NCBI GenBank assembly: GCA_002690455.1 | Contig: NZET01000022.1 | Span: 93,665 to 150,666, forward strand | DNA from: Kiloniella sp. | GTDB lineage: Bacteria; Pseudomonadota; Alphaproteobacteria; UBA7985 | DNA: 57,002 bases | Direction of reading: 5' to 3' | Part shown: positions 7,155 through 15,924 of the stretch, in pieces | Numbering within the stretch: the stretch's first letter is position 1 | Layout of the letters: the number at the start of each line of letters is the position of its first letter | Made by a program: the position numbers and the translations under genes | Notes under the pieces: model-generated | Seen by the model: the letters and a program-made list of their open reading frames with translations, nothing else | What the model was told of the DNA's origin: nothing | The model's database searches: none

Positions 7155-8291
7155 ATGCGGTCATCGCAACTGTTTTCGCCTATTACCCTAGGGGGGGTCG
7201 ACCTGAGCAACAGGATCGTGGTGGCACCCATGTGTCAGTACAGCGCCGATGCGGGCAGCGCCACGGACTGGCACATCATGCATCTGGGGCAGTTTGCGGT
7301 CGGTGGTGTCGGCCTGATCATGGTTGAGGCTACCGGCGTCAGCCCAGAGGCCCGGATCTCACCGGGTTGTCTCGGGTTATGGTCTGACGCCAATCAAGAT
7401 GCGCTGGCTCGTGTGGTTCGCTTCTGTGAAGATTACGGCAATGCGCGCATGGGTATCCAACTGGCCCACGCCGGTCGGAAGGCTTCGACCGACCTGCCCT
7501 GGTACGGTGGTGCGCCAATCCCGGCGGCCGATGAGCGGGGATGGCAGACGGTGGCCCCCTCGGCGTTGGCCTATAGCAACGCCTTCGAAACGCCGGTTGC
7601 GCTGGATGACGCCGGACTGGCGAAGATTGTTGACGACTTTGTCGCTGCAACCCGGCGCGCGGACGCGATCGGCTTTGACGTGGTCGAGGTCCACATGGCC
7701 CACGGCTATCTCATGCATCAGTTTCTCTCGCCACTGAGCAATAACCGCAACGACGCGTACGGCGGCGGACTGGAAGGGCGGATGCGCTTCCCGCTGGAGG
7801 TCTTCGCTGCTGTCCGGGGCGTTTGGCCAAGGAACAAGGCGCTGGGCGTGCGGATTTCGGCGACCGATTGGGTCGAGGGTTCGAGCTGGACTGTCAAAGA
7901 AGCCAGCCTTTTTACCGCCGCGCTCTACGATGCTGGTGCCGACTTCATCGATGTTTCCAGCGGCGGTAACTCCCCCGCGCAGCAGATCGAGGCGGGACCA
8001 GGCTACCAGACCGGCTTTGCGGCGACCATTCGGCGCGAAGTCGGCATACCCACGATGGCTGTGGGGCAAATCACCGAACCGCGACAGGCGGAAGCGATTC
8101 TGCGCTCCGGGCAGGCTGATATGGTCGCGCTGGGACGTGGTATGCTATTCAACCCGCGCTGGGCCTGGCACGCGGCCGAGGCGCTAGACGCCGAAGCGAC
8201 CTTTGCCCCGCAGTATATGCGGTCGAGCCGCGCTCTGCGAGGAGAGCCAGTGCCGGGCAATCCACCCGTGAAAGGGCGCAAGAGCGATTGA
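7155..8291 (+). CDS. NADH:flavin oxidoreductase, Old Yellow Enzyme family (YqjM class)
   Basis: 378 residues of an FMN-binding TIM barrel. Visible marks are Cys27 in APMCQYS (typical of the YqjM subclass), the HAGRKAS segment, and VHMAHGYLMHQFLSPLSN followed by NDAYGG, the active-site and FMN region. These enzymes reduce activated C=C bonds using NAD(P)H; the natural substrate is rarely known. Full length compared with the family. The next gene is ~220 bp away and unrelated, so it is probably transcribed alone. Confidence 0.93.
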   Translation: MRSSQLFSPITLGGVDLSNRIVVAPMCQYSADAGSATDWHIMHLGQFAVGGVGLIMVEATGVSPEARISPGCLGLWSDANQDALARVVRFCEDYGNARMGIQLAHAGRKASTDLPWYGGAPIPAADERGWQTVAPSALAYSNAFETPVALDDAGLAKIVDDFVAATRRADAIGFDVVEVHMAHGYLMHQFLSPLSNNRNDAYGGGLEGRMRFPLEVFAAVRGVWPRNKALGVRISATDWVEGSSWTVKEASLFTAALYDAGADFIDVSSGGNSPAQQIEAGPGYQTGFAATIRREVGIPTMAVGQITEPRQAEAILRSGQADMVALGRGMLFNPRWAWHAAEALDAEATFAPQYMRSSRALRGEPVPGNPPVKGRKSD

Positions 8292-8514
8292 TGCTCAGTG
8301 GGCAGCGCCCTGCTGACTTGAACCAAACTCCGAGCGCGCGCGTTGGTCTGCCGTTGGAGACTCGGGCGCTTGGGTGCCAGTCCAGGCCTGGCTTGAGCGG
8401 CTTATGACCGGGTTTCAACAGTGTGCTTCCCAATGGCATCAAGCTGATTATACTTAGGGCAACGCCACTTCTGTAGTGTTTAACGGCGCTCGAAACGAAC
8501 CCGGACACGCAGCG

Positions 8515-9615
8515 ATGACCGTGACTGCCCCCAAGTCTTCTCGTCTCAGTTGGCTGACTTCGACGCCCTCCGCCAACCCTTTACGCGCGTCGAGCCTGTT
8601 GATGATGCTGATCGTTGGCTTGGGCCTCGCCTTGGCCGTTTTCGTGGCGTTGCCGTCAACGGCGCTTGCGCAGAAGCAAGCGAGGCCGGGTGAAAGATCC
8701 TGCAAGCCGGTCGATATAAAGACCACCATCACCGTTGAGGAAATCTTTGACGTCGACGTGCGCAATACGTCATTCAAGGCCATTCTAAATCTGAATTTCC
8801 GCTGGCGTCTGCCCCCGCAAGCACCAGCCTTGCTGAAGGTTCACGAGGTTTACCAGTCCAGCGATGTCAGCAGCGAAATCTGGCAGCCTATCTATACGGT
8901 TCGGGCTAGCCGTGCAGCCCCGGTGGTCGACTACTCATATTTCTACATGACCCGCGATCGCTACGGTGTAAGGCAGGACCGGATCCTGACAGATGTCATT
9001 ATGACGGATGAATTCCGCGACTTTCCCTTTGGCCGCATTCCGCTCGAGATCCAGCTGGAGACGCTGACGAATATTGCCTACAAGAGCGATATCAAGCTAT
9101 GCCGGACTTACAGCCTGTCATTGGCAGACGTGGATCCTTTAGTGGTGGGGCCATGGCGGCTAGCGGATGTCGGCAACAGTACGGCGAGCGACGTGGCGTT
9201 GACCATGCGCCAGTATCTGCGACACACCCCAGTGTTTATCCTCTTCAAGATCATCATCCCGATCCTCGTGCTGACGCTGATATCCGTCATCACTAACCTC
9301 AATGTTGGGCGCACGAACGACGCCGCACGCTGGACGGTGGTGCAGGTAACGATCATCCTCGTGCTCATAACGCTGCGTTTTGCCCTCGACAACGTGCTTC
9401 CAGAAGAAAGCTATCTGACCACCGCCGATAAGATGTTTGCTATGGCCCTGATCGCCGTATTTTTTGCGATTATCAGTAGTATCTGTCTGCACCTGCTCGT
9501 TGACAACTTCACGCGTTGGAAGGAGCGCCGGATCAAAACGGTTTATCGCTTCGGATCAGGGGTCTTCTACCTCGGACTTGCACTGTTGTTTTCGGTTTGG
9601 TGCGGTTGGCTTTAG
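8515..9615 (+). CDS. Prokaryotic pentameric ligand-gated ion channel (Cys-loop receptor family)
   Basis: 366 residues. A signal peptide ends at STALA (~52). The extracellular domain (~64-235) has strands like those of GLIC/ELIC: VDIKTTITVEEIFDVDV, then NLNFRWRLPP, and RDFPFGRIPLEIQLET at 168-183, the equivalent of the Cys-loop region (FPFD in most members; the Asp is Gly here). Four membrane helices follow: M1 (~240-260) with the family proline in KIIIPILVL, M2 (~274-293), the M2-M3 loop LPEESYLTTADKM (295-307), M3 (~308-329) and M4 (~346-363) ending at the C-terminus. Family members form pentameric plasma-membrane channels opened by ligand or protons. Ligand and ion selectivity cannot be told; an Arg pair of residues (R272 and K341 region) flanks the inner mouth. 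ATG at 8515 gives a normal signal peptide. Confidence 0.86.
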   Translation: MTVTAPKSSRLSWLTSTPSANPLRASSLLMMLIVGLGLALAVFVALPSTALAQKQARPGERSCKPVDIKTTITVEEIFDVDVRNTSFKAILNLNFRWRLPPQAPALLKVHEVYQSSDVSSEIWQPIYTVRASRAAPVVDYSYFYMTRDRYGVRQDRILTDVIMTDEFRDFPFGRIPLEIQLETLTNIAYKSDIKLCRTYSLSLADVDPLVVGPWRLADVGNSTASDVALTMRQYLRHTPVFILFKIIIPILVLTLISVITNLNVGRTNDAARWTVVQVTIILVLITLRFALDNVLPEESYLTTADKMFAMALIAVFFAIISSICLHLLVDNFTRWKERRIKTVYRFGSGVFYLGLALLFSVWCGWL

Positions 9616-9804
9616 CCAGTCAGTCTTGGCGCATAGGCTGCCAGCACTGAAAACAGCGCAGATCCGCCGACGCCGTGCAGTATCGAAGTCATTTATCCCG
9701 ATCCGTGCAATCAGGCTGTTTCTGACTGTGGCCTGAGCCGAGGTCCAACGCCCATTCAATTCACGGTAGGACTCACTTTCGAACAGAACATAGAGTTCGG
9801 GTGA

Positions 9805-9878
9805 TGGACCATACAGGATTCGAACCTGTGGCCTTCCGATTAGGAATCGGACGCTCTATCCTGCTGAGCTAATGGTCC
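9805..9878 (-). tRNA. tRNA-Arg (anticodon CCT)
   Basis: A full cloverleaf reads on the minus strand: acceptor stem GGACCAT / ATGGTCC, D-arm TTAGCTCAGC, anticodon stem TCCGA / TCGGA around the loop TTCCTAA (anticodon CCT) and the T-arm with GGTTCGAATCC. The discriminator base is A, and the 3' CCA is not encoded. It stands alone between the channel gene and the aminopeptidase. Confidence 0.96.
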
Positions 9879-9973
9879 ACTGCAAAACGCTTTATCGGTA
9901 CGCATCTTAGTCGGAAAATCGGATCCGTCCAAGTCGGTGTTTTGGCCTCAACCCTTTGGTGACACGAGCCTGA

Positions 9974-10927
9974 TTACCACGATTTCGCCACTTCGACGGC
10001 CGTGGTCAATGCTTCGGTGATCGCAGGTTCGGCCGCCGAGTGTCCCGCCTGCTGCACGACCTGTAGGTCAAGCGCAGACCACCGCTGTCGCAGCGCGAAT
10101 GCGCCTGAGATCGGACAAATCATGTCAAATCGGCCGTGGACCAACACGCCGGGAAAATCAAAGCCACCTGCAGGGACGCAAGACAGCGCCCCGAGGTTGG
10201 GGTCGTCAAAGAAGCAGTTGTTGGCAAGGTAGTGCACTTCGCAGCGAGCCATGCGCCAGGCCGCTTCAGATGCGCCAAAGGACCCGCCGCCAGCCAGAGA
10301 TGAGCAGGCACTTTCGTAGCGTGTCCAAGCCTCACCAGCTGTCAGCCTCACCCGGCGATCCCGGTCATCAAGCCGATCGCGATAACCCGCCAGCGGGTCG
10401 TTGCGGTGGTGTTCGGGTAAGGCTTCAAGCCAGCGGCGGTGGGCGTCTGGGTAGAACCGGCTTAGCCCATCGAGGAACCAATCTCGGTCAGCCCTTCGCC
10501 CCAGAAACAGCCCACGCAATATCAATCCGCGCACGGCTCTCGGGTGCTTGCCCGCATAGGCCAGCGCCAGCGTCGCGCCCCACGAACCGCCGAAGACAAG
10601 CCACTGATCAACGCCCAGGTGCTGACGCAGTGCCTCAGTGTCTTCGACCAAATGCCAGGTCGTGTTGGCCCGCAGGCCGCCGCCCGGCGTTGAGCGACCG
10701 GCGCCCCGCTGGTCAAACTGGATGACACGATAATGGTTCAGGTCAAAAAAGCGCCGAGTCCAGGCATTGGCCCCTGCGCCCGGTCCGCCATGCAGGCAAA
10801 CCAACGGCATGCCTTTAGGATTGCCCACTTGCTCGTAGTAAAGGCTGTGGCCATCCGTGACCGGAAGATAACCGCGGTCGAAGGCGTGTTCACCTCGTTC
10901 CCGCTTTGAGTGTTCGACCTTGTCCAT
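9974..10927 (-). CDS. pip: Prolyl aminopeptidase (proline iminopeptidase, S33)
   Basis: 317 residues. The start of the catalytic domain shows GYLPVTDGHSLYYEQVG, then LHGGPGAG (oxyanion hole), FDQRGAGRS and the nucleophile elbow GGSWGATLAL. Near the C-terminus are the acid (HGRFDMICP) and the histidine (QAGHSA). These are the hallmarks of prolyl iminopeptidase, which removes N-terminal proline from peptides in the cytosol. The ATG at 10927 leaves 51 bp to the divergent pmbA start, which must hold both promoters. A longer frame starting at 10987 would overlap pmbA and is unlikely. Confidence 0.92.
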   Translation of the reverse strand: MDKVEHSKRERGEHAFDRGYLPVTDGHSLYYEQVGNPKGMPLVCLHGGPGAGANAWTRRFFDLNHYRVIQFDQRGAGRSTPGGGLRANTTWHLVEDTEALRQHLGVDQWLVFGGSWGATLALAYAGKHPRAVRGLILRGLFLGRRADRDWFLDGLSRFYPDAHRRWLEALPEHHRNDPLAGYRDRLDDRDRRVRLTAGEAWTRYESACSSLAGGGSFGASEAAWRMARCEVHYLANNCFFDDPNLGALSCVPAGGFDFPGVLVHGRFDMICPISGAFALRQRWSALDLQVVQQAGHSAAEPAITEALTTAVEVAKSW

Positions 10928-10978
10928 GCTGCACTCTATATCAGTGCAGAACAGCAAGTTCTCAAGGTGAAAGCGACC

Positions 10979-12346
10979 ATGACCCAATCAAACTCTGCGC
11001 GTGCTACTTCTGTTTCACTCGACCTCGAAGACCGGGTTGGAGCCCTGATCGACCGTGCGCGGAAGGCGGGTGCTCATGCCGCAGATGCTTCCGTATTTGG
11101 CAGCGACCAGATTTCCGTAGGCCGCCGTCTGGGAAAAATCGAGACGCTGGAACGGGCTGACAGCGCTGGTGTCGATCTACGTGTCTTTGTCGATGGGCGG
11201 GTCGCGCAGGTCAGCGGCAGCGATTTGTCTGATCATGGACTGGCGCGCCTTGCCGAGCGCGCAGTCAGTATGGCCCGTTTCAGTCCGCAGGATCCGTTTG
11301 CCCAGTTGGCTGAGCAGGGGCAACTGGCCACCGATTGGCCTGCGCTGGAGACTGCAGACCCTGTCGAACCATCGACGGATGTGCTGCTTGGAATGGCCGA
11401 AGCCATGGAAGATGCTATGCTGGCGGTTGAGGGCGTGACCAATTCTGGCGGCGTTTCAGCGGGCTGGACCAAGTCGTCGTTGGTTATGGCGACGACCAAC
11501 GGTTTTCTCGGTTCGGTACAGGCAACGCGCACTGGCATTTCTGGCAGCGCGATCGCCGGCAGCGGCGAGGCACAAAAGCGTGATTTTGACTACGACGTCG
11601 CGGTTTTCGGCGAAGACCTCGGCGACCCGGCTGCAGTCGGGCGGGAAGCTGGTACCCGTGCCGTCCGGCAGCTGGGCGCGCGGCCTGGTGCGACGGCTAA
11701 AGTCCCGGTTATCTTCGAGCCACGCGTAGCGGTGCGTATGCTCGGCCTTCTCACCGGGGCGATCAATGGCGAGTCCGTTGTGCGAGGCACGAGCCTGCTG
11801 GCTGATCATATCGGAGAGATCGTTATATCGCCCGAACTCTCGGTGCACGAAGACCCCTTTCGAGCGCGCGGGCAAGGCAGTCGCCCTTTCGATGGTGAGG
11901 GCCTGCCGGTTCGGCCAAGGGCGATTTTCGAGAACGGTGTTCTGCAGACCCACCTGCACAACCTCGCCACCGCTGCGCAGGCCGGGGTCGAGCCCACGGG
12001 GCACGCCAGCCGTGCAGGCGCGTCAATCGGTGTCGGCCACGCAAACGTATGGCTCAGCCCGGGCTCTGTGTCGGTCGAGGACATGTTCGCAACGGCGGGC
12101 GAAGCCTTCTACGTTACGTCGCTGATGGGGCAGGGTGCAAATATGATTACGGGTGACTACAGCCAGGGCGCGACTGGCTTCTGGGTTCGTAATGGACAAC
12201 TGGCTGAACCGGTAGAGAGCATGACGCTTGGCGGGCGTCTGCAGGATATGTGGCGATCGATGTCGGCGGCTGATGACCTGACCTTCTTTGGTGGAATGGG
12301 GACGCCGACGGTGCAGATGGATGGTCTCACCGTTGCCGGCGCGTGA
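10979..12346 (+). CDS. pmbA: PmbA/TldE metalloprotease-like subunit
   Basis: 455 residues, typical of PmbA (TldE). It forms a heterodimeric protease with TldD that trims modified peptides such as microcins. PmbA lacks the zinc-binding HExxxH found in TldD, and none is seen here. Visible family segments include GVDLRVFVDGRVAQVSGS near residues 60-78 and an end with NGQLAEPVESMTLGG. The start is ATG at 10979, preceded by AAGGTG; an upstream in-frame start would overlap the divergent pip gene. Its partner tldD lies at 15925-17343. Confidence 0.93.
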   Translation: MTQSNSARATSVSLDLEDRVGALIDRARKAGAHAADASVFGSDQISVGRRLGKIETLERADSAGVDLRVFVDGRVAQVSGSDLSDHGLARLAERAVSMARFSPQDPFAQLAEQGQLATDWPALETADPVEPSTDVLLGMAEAMEDAMLAVEGVTNSGGVSAGWTKSSLVMATTNGFLGSVQATRTGISGSAIAGSGEAQKRDFDYDVAVFGEDLGDPAAVGREAGTRAVRQLGARPGATAKVPVIFEPRVAVRMLGLLTGAINGESVVRGTSLLADHIGEIVISPELSVHEDPFRARGQGSRPFDGEGLPVRPRAIFENGVLQTHLHNLATAAQAGVEPTGHASRAGASIGVGHANVWLSPGSVSVEDMFATAGEAFYVTSLMGQGANMITGDYSQGATGFWVRNGQLAEPVESMTLGGRLQDMWRSMSAADDLTFFGGMGTPTVQMDGLTVAGA

Positions 12347-12434
12347 GCGTGCGGATGCGCTGTGGCGGGCCCAAAGAGCCGGCCAACATTCCGGCTGGTG
12401 ATCGGCTCAAGGAACAGACTGGGAGAGATGTGGC

Positions 12435-13670
12435 GTGGCGCGGCTTCTGACCGTACTGTCAATCATGTTGGCGCCGCTGCTGGTGCTGAGCCTGCTGTTG
12501 CGCGGGGAGCCAGTCGCACGAATTGCCGAGCGGCTTGGGCGACCGCCGCCCCTGTGGTTGGAGAAACCTGGAAGAACACGGAAGACCAAACCCCCGACGG
12601 TCTTATGGTTTCACGGTGCATCGGTTGGTGAGGTTCGCGCTGTGCTGCCGCTGGTCCTCGATTTTGCCGGCCGGTTAGCCGCCGGAGACCGCGTACTGGT
12701 GACGGTGCAGAGCGCGCAAGGTTATGGGGTTGCAGCAGAGGCGCTGGCAGAGGTCTCGTCGGTTGCGGTTGCTATGGCTCCCCTGGATCATCCCGGCGTC
12801 ATGGCGCGGTTCTGCAGGCGCCATAGTCTGCGTGGACTGATCCTTTATGAGAATGAGATCTGGCCGGGGTGGTTGGCGAAGCTGCGATTGAGGGGGGTGC
12901 CAGTGGTGCTGCTCGACGCATCGCTGTCCGCCCGTAGCCTGCGGTTTTGGGCGCAACGACCGGGGCTTTCGGCTGTTGTGCGGGCGGGGCTGGACCGGGT
13001 GACCACGGCCACAGCCGAGCAAGCCAGGGCGCTGGAGATGATGGGCTGGGGCCCTGTGCAAGTGGTACCACCGTTGAAGCTGGTTGGTTCAGCGCTTCCG
13101 GTCGACCATGAGGAACTTGCCGCTTGGCACCAGTGGCGGCGGGGCGGGGCGGCGCTGGTGGTCTTTGCTAATGTCCACGCCGGTGAGATTGAAGCCATCA
13201 AGGCGATCTGTGCCACGCAGGCAGTTTCGGGCGGGCAGATCATCATTGCGCCACGGTACCCGGAGACGGTAGAGCGCTTCCGCTCCATCCTTGGGGGGGA
13301 GGGGCCAGAGCTGGCCTACTGGACTGGGTTCGGCACGCTCGGTACGCTCTATGCGCTGGGCGGTACAGTTGTGATGGGAGGCGGCTTTGATCCAAGGGTC
13401 GGTTCCCACAACCCAATGGAGGCGCTGCGATCAGGCTGCGCCGTGGTCTGCGGGCCGCATGCTGGCAAGCAGTCTGCGATAATTGAATTGCTCAAAGCGG
13501 CGGGGCTGATCGCCTGCTGGCCGGACTGGCCGTCGTTCGAGACTGGTGAAGAAACGGAGCGCGGTGGTGTGAAGACCGACCAACTGGCAGCCCTGGCTGC
13601 TCAGGCGGAACAGGCGGCCAAGGCTGCCATCACGTCTGCCATGGGAGCTATGGTCAACGGACCTGATTGA
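12435..13670 (+). CDS. waaA: 3-deoxy-D-manno-octulosonic acid (KDO) transferase
   Basis: 411 residues. WaaA joins KDO to lipid A precursor at the inner membrane. An N-terminal membrane anchor (residues ~3-22) is followed by WFHGASVGE at 58-66 with the catalytic Glu66, ENEIWPGWL, an IIIAPRYPETVERF segment and GGGFDPRVGSHNPMEAL, which are the acceptor- and donor-site motifs of this GT-B enzyme. GTG at 12435 is chosen because GGGAGAG precedes it and the membrane anchor follows; the next ATG is ten codons later. In many relatives lpxK follows waaA, but here a block of palindromic repeats follows and lpxK is absent. Confidence 0.93.
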   Translation: MARLLTVLSIMLAPLLVLSLLLRGEPVARIAERLGRPPPLWLEKPGRTRKTKPPTVLWFHGASVGEVRAVLPLVLDFAGRLAAGDRVLVTVQSAQGYGVAAEALAEVSSVAVAMAPLDHPGVMARFCRRHSLRGLILYENEIWPGWLAKLRLRGVPVVLLDASLSARSLRFWAQRPGLSAVVRAGLDRVTTATAEQARALEMMGWGPVQVVPPLKLVGSALPVDHEELAAWHQWRRGGAALVVFANVHAGEIEAIKAICATQAVSGGQIIIAPRYPETVERFRSILGGEGPELAYWTGFGTLGTLYALGGTVVMGGGFDPRVGSHNPMEALRSGCAVVCGPHAGKQSAIIELLKAAGLIACWPDWPSFETGEETERGGVKTDQLAALAAQAEQAAKAAITSAMGAMVNGPD

Positions 13671-13691
13671 GTTGAACTGTATCGATTGGGT

Positions 13692-13740
13692 TGCGCGTGG
13701 GAGATTTGTAAGCCGCGAAGCGGCGTCAAATCGAGCGCGC
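13692..13740 (+). repeat. Palindromic element, type A copy 1 (GCGAAGC apex)
   Basis: This 49-bp element recurs at 32684-32732 (one mismatch) and, inverted, at 56885-56933. It folds as three stacked stems: an outer TTGCGCG / CGCGCAA, a middle GATTTG / CAAATC and an inner GCCGC / GCGGC closed by the triloop GAA. It starts 22 bp after the waaA stop, in a gap between convergent genes. Confidence 0.9.
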
Positions 13741-13762
13741 AATTGTTGGTCATTACCGAAGT

Positions 13763-13810
13763 GCGCGGGGGAGGGCCGACGGCCGCGAAGCGGCCAAGGG
13801 CCGAGCCCGC
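13763..13810 (+). repeat. Palindromic element, type B (variant stem, same apex)
   Basis: It aligns end to end with the type A element: GCGCG.GGGAG at the left, GCCGCGAAGCGGC in the centre and CGAGC.CGC at the right. The middle stem is GGCC / GGCC instead of GATTTG / CAAATC, so pairing is kept while the bases differ. It lies 22 bp from type A copy 1, same orientation. Confidence 0.8.
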
Positions 13811-13873
13811 CATCATCTGCCGCAGGCTAAAAGCCTCGGTCTTCAGCGTCGAAGACCAGGTCGGGTCTGTACG

Positions 13874-15451
13874 TCAGAGCAGAGAGCCCTGGTCTTCGTC
13901 TTCAGGCTTTTGATATCGTTTGTGCTGACCTTTGGGCTTAGGTCTTGGCGCTGGAGAGGGGCCCTTTTTCACACCGGCAACGACGTCTACTGGGCCATCG
14001 AGGAAGTGCAGCTGCAATCGATCGCCTACAGCGATGTCCGCAGCGCGCGGTACGACGTCCCCGCTCTCTGTGCTAACCCAGACGTAGCCCTGCTCCAACA
14101 ACCGCTCTCGGCTCGACGCAAACGAATCCAGCAAACGCTGCACGTGAGCCAGCGCCTGCTGTTGTTGCTCGATGCGCCGCCTTGCCGCCTGTTGCATTCG
14201 TTCCGAAAACCGCTGCGCAGCAAAGCTCTGTGATCGTGCGCGATTCAGCTGTCCTGCCGCAGTGCTCAGGCGTTCCTTCAAGCCCTCTGCCAAATCGCTC
14301 ATTCGTTGCAAGCGCTCCCGCGGGTGGCGTACCCTCGCCGCTAGCGTGTCCAGCTGGCCTTTCTGCGTTCGGACCGCTGCCTGTAACCCCCGGTCCAGCC
14401 GTTGATCGAGCATGTCGAGCGCCTGTCGCCTTTCCTCGAGCAGACGGTTTGGATTAACCAGCCCGCGCGTCAATCCCGCCAACTCGGTCCGCGTCTGCTG
14501 AGCCTTGCGCTGCAACCCGCGGCCGAGCCGCGCGCTGGATTCCTGAATCCCGAGCAGCAAATCCGTGCGCACCGGGACTGCCATTTCTGCCGCGCCGGTT
14601 GGCGTCGGTGCGCGTCGATCGGCAACGAAGTCAATCAGCGTGGTATCTGTTTCGTGTCCCACCGCGGAAATTACCGGAATCGTGCTCTCAGCTACCGCCC
14701 GCACCACGACCTCTTCGTTAAAGCCCCACAGGTCTTCCAACGACCCACCGCCTCGTCCCACGATCAGCACATCTGGTCGCTGTACCGGCCCGTTGGGCGT
14801 AATCGCATTGAAGCCTGCCACCGCTGCGGCAATGTCGGCCGCTGCTTTCTCGCCCTGAACGGCCACGGGCCACAGGATCACATGGCGTGGAAAGCGGTCA
14901 GCGACCCGGTGCAGGATATCGCGGATCACTGCTCCGGAGGGAGACGTCACCACACCAATCACCCGGGGCAGAAAGGGCAACGGTCGCTTACGATCGGCCT
15001 CGAACAAGCCTTCGGCCATGAGTCGCTTGCGGCGGTCTTCGAGCAGCTTCAGCAGCGCCCCTTCGCCTGCGAGTTCCATTTGCTCGATTACGACCTGGTA
15101 CTTCGAGCCACCCGGGAACGTCGTCAGCTTGCCGGTGACGATGACTTCCATACCCTCTTCGGCGCGCAGGCCCAGCTTTGAAACTGCCCCCCGCCAGCAT
15201 ACGGCGTCGATGACGGCTTTCTCGTCTTTCAGTGTGAGATAGAGGTGTCCTGAACGATGATAGTTGGGGCGGGAAATCTCGCCGCGCACCCGCACCCGGT
15301 CAAAGGTGGTCTCGATCGTGCGTTTAACCGCCTGCGCGACCTCGGAGACGCTCAGCTCAGGGGCGTTATCGCCTGGCTGAGGCTTCCCGGTGGCGACTGC
15401 CTCGGGCACGCTCTTGCCCTTGGCTGGGTTGTCGAAATCGAAGATATCCAT
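13874..15451 (-). CDS. xseA: Exodeoxyribonuclease VII large subunit
   Basis: 525 residues. An N-terminal OB-fold (SVSEVAQAVKRTIETTF, then VRGEIS and HLYLTLKD) is followed by the catalytic domain with GVVTSPSGAVIRDIL, GRGGGSLEDLWGFNEE, AVGHETDTTLIDFVADRRA and PTPTGAAE, all standard XseA motifs. A long coiled-coil region (~330-450) and a C-terminal barrel follow. With XseB it degrades single-stranded DNA from both ends. The small subunit gene is not in the window. The end carries a Lys/Pro/Glu-rich tail. It is preceded by tadA with 17 bp between them, so the genes probably share an operon. Confidence 0.96.
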   Translation of the reverse strand: MDIFDFDNPAKGKSVPEAVATGKPQPGDNAPELSVSEVAQAVKRTIETTFDRVRVRGEISRPNYHRSGHLYLTLKDEKAVIDAVCWRGAVSKLGLRAEEGMEVIVTGKLTTFPGGSKYQVVIEQMELAGEGALLKLLEDRRKRLMAEGLFEADRKRPLPFLPRVIGVVTSPSGAVIRDILHRVADRFPRHVILWPVAVQGEKAAADIAAAVAGFNAITPNGPVQRPDVLIVGRGGGSLEDLWGFNEEVVVRAVAESTIPVISAVGHETDTTLIDFVADRRAPTPTGAAEMAVPVRTDLLLGIQESSARLGRGLQRKAQQTRTELAGLTRGLVNPNRLLEERRQALDMLDQRLDRGLQAAVRTQKGQLDTLAARVRHPRERLQRMSDLAEGLKERLSTAAGQLNRARSQSFAAQRFSERMQQAARRRIEQQQQALAHVQRLLDSFASSRERLLEQGYVWVSTESGDVVPRAADIAVGDRLQLHFLDGPVDVVAGVKKGPSPAPRPKPKGQHKRYQKPEDEDQGSLL

Positions 15452-15468
15452 CCCTGGGGCTTACCAGT

Positions 15469-15912
15469 TCAGCGCCGTTGGGCAAAGAAGGCTGAAAGAA
15501 GTTCTCCACAGCGGCCCTCTTCCACCCCGGCGATGACTTCCGGCGCATGGTGGCAGGTCGGCTGGGCGAAGACCCGCGGCCCGTGGTCAATTCCACCGGA
15601 TTTAGGATCAGCAGCGCCATAATAGACCCGACGCACCCGGGCCAGCGAAAGCGCGCCAGCGCACATGGGGCAGGGTTCCAGCGTTACGTATACGTCGCAG
15701 CCATCCAGCCACTTTTGGCCCAATACCCTGCTGGCCTCAGCAAGCGCAAGCATCTCCGCATGAGCGCTGGCGTTTTGATCGGATTCAACACAGTTTCCCG
15801 CTGCGGCGATGACCACACCGTCACGGACGACAACAGCGCCAACCGGCACTTCACCTTTCGCACCTGCGGCCTCCGCCTGTGCGAGCGCATCTTCGATGAA
15901 GGCCAGCGTCAC
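15469..15912 (-). CDS. tadA: tRNA-specific adenosine-34 deaminase
   Basis: 147 residues. The deaminase zinc site is present: HAE (catalytic His and Glu) and PCPMC with its two cysteines. The flanking VTLEPCPMCAGALSLARV and YYGAADPKSGG segments are typical of TadA, which converts A34 to inosine in tRNA-Arg(ACG). I chose GTG at 15912, because GAGG lies 10 bp upstream; TTG at 15918 is also possible but too close to that site. It begins 12 bp after the tldD stop, so translational coupling is likely. Confidence 0.9.
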   Translation of the reverse strand: MTLAFIEDALAQAEAAGAKGEVPVGAVVVRDGVVIAAAGNCVESDQNASAHAEMLALAEASRVLGQKWLDGCDVYVTLEPCPMCAGALSLARVRRVYYGAADPKSGGIDHGPRVFAQPTCHHAPEVIAGVEEGRCGELLSAFFAQRR

Positions 15913-15924
15913 GCTCAAAGGACC

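Noticed and set aside
8331-8350. GCGCGCG run after the OYE gene as a further palindromic element
   Set aside because: It lacks the CCGCGAAGCGG centre and paired stems.
13431-13742. Minus-strand frame starting MRARFDAASRL, with a near-identical start in another frame at 32432-32734
   Set aside because: The shared N-terminus is only the translation of the type A palindrome; the rest of the two frames is unrelated, so neither is a gene family.
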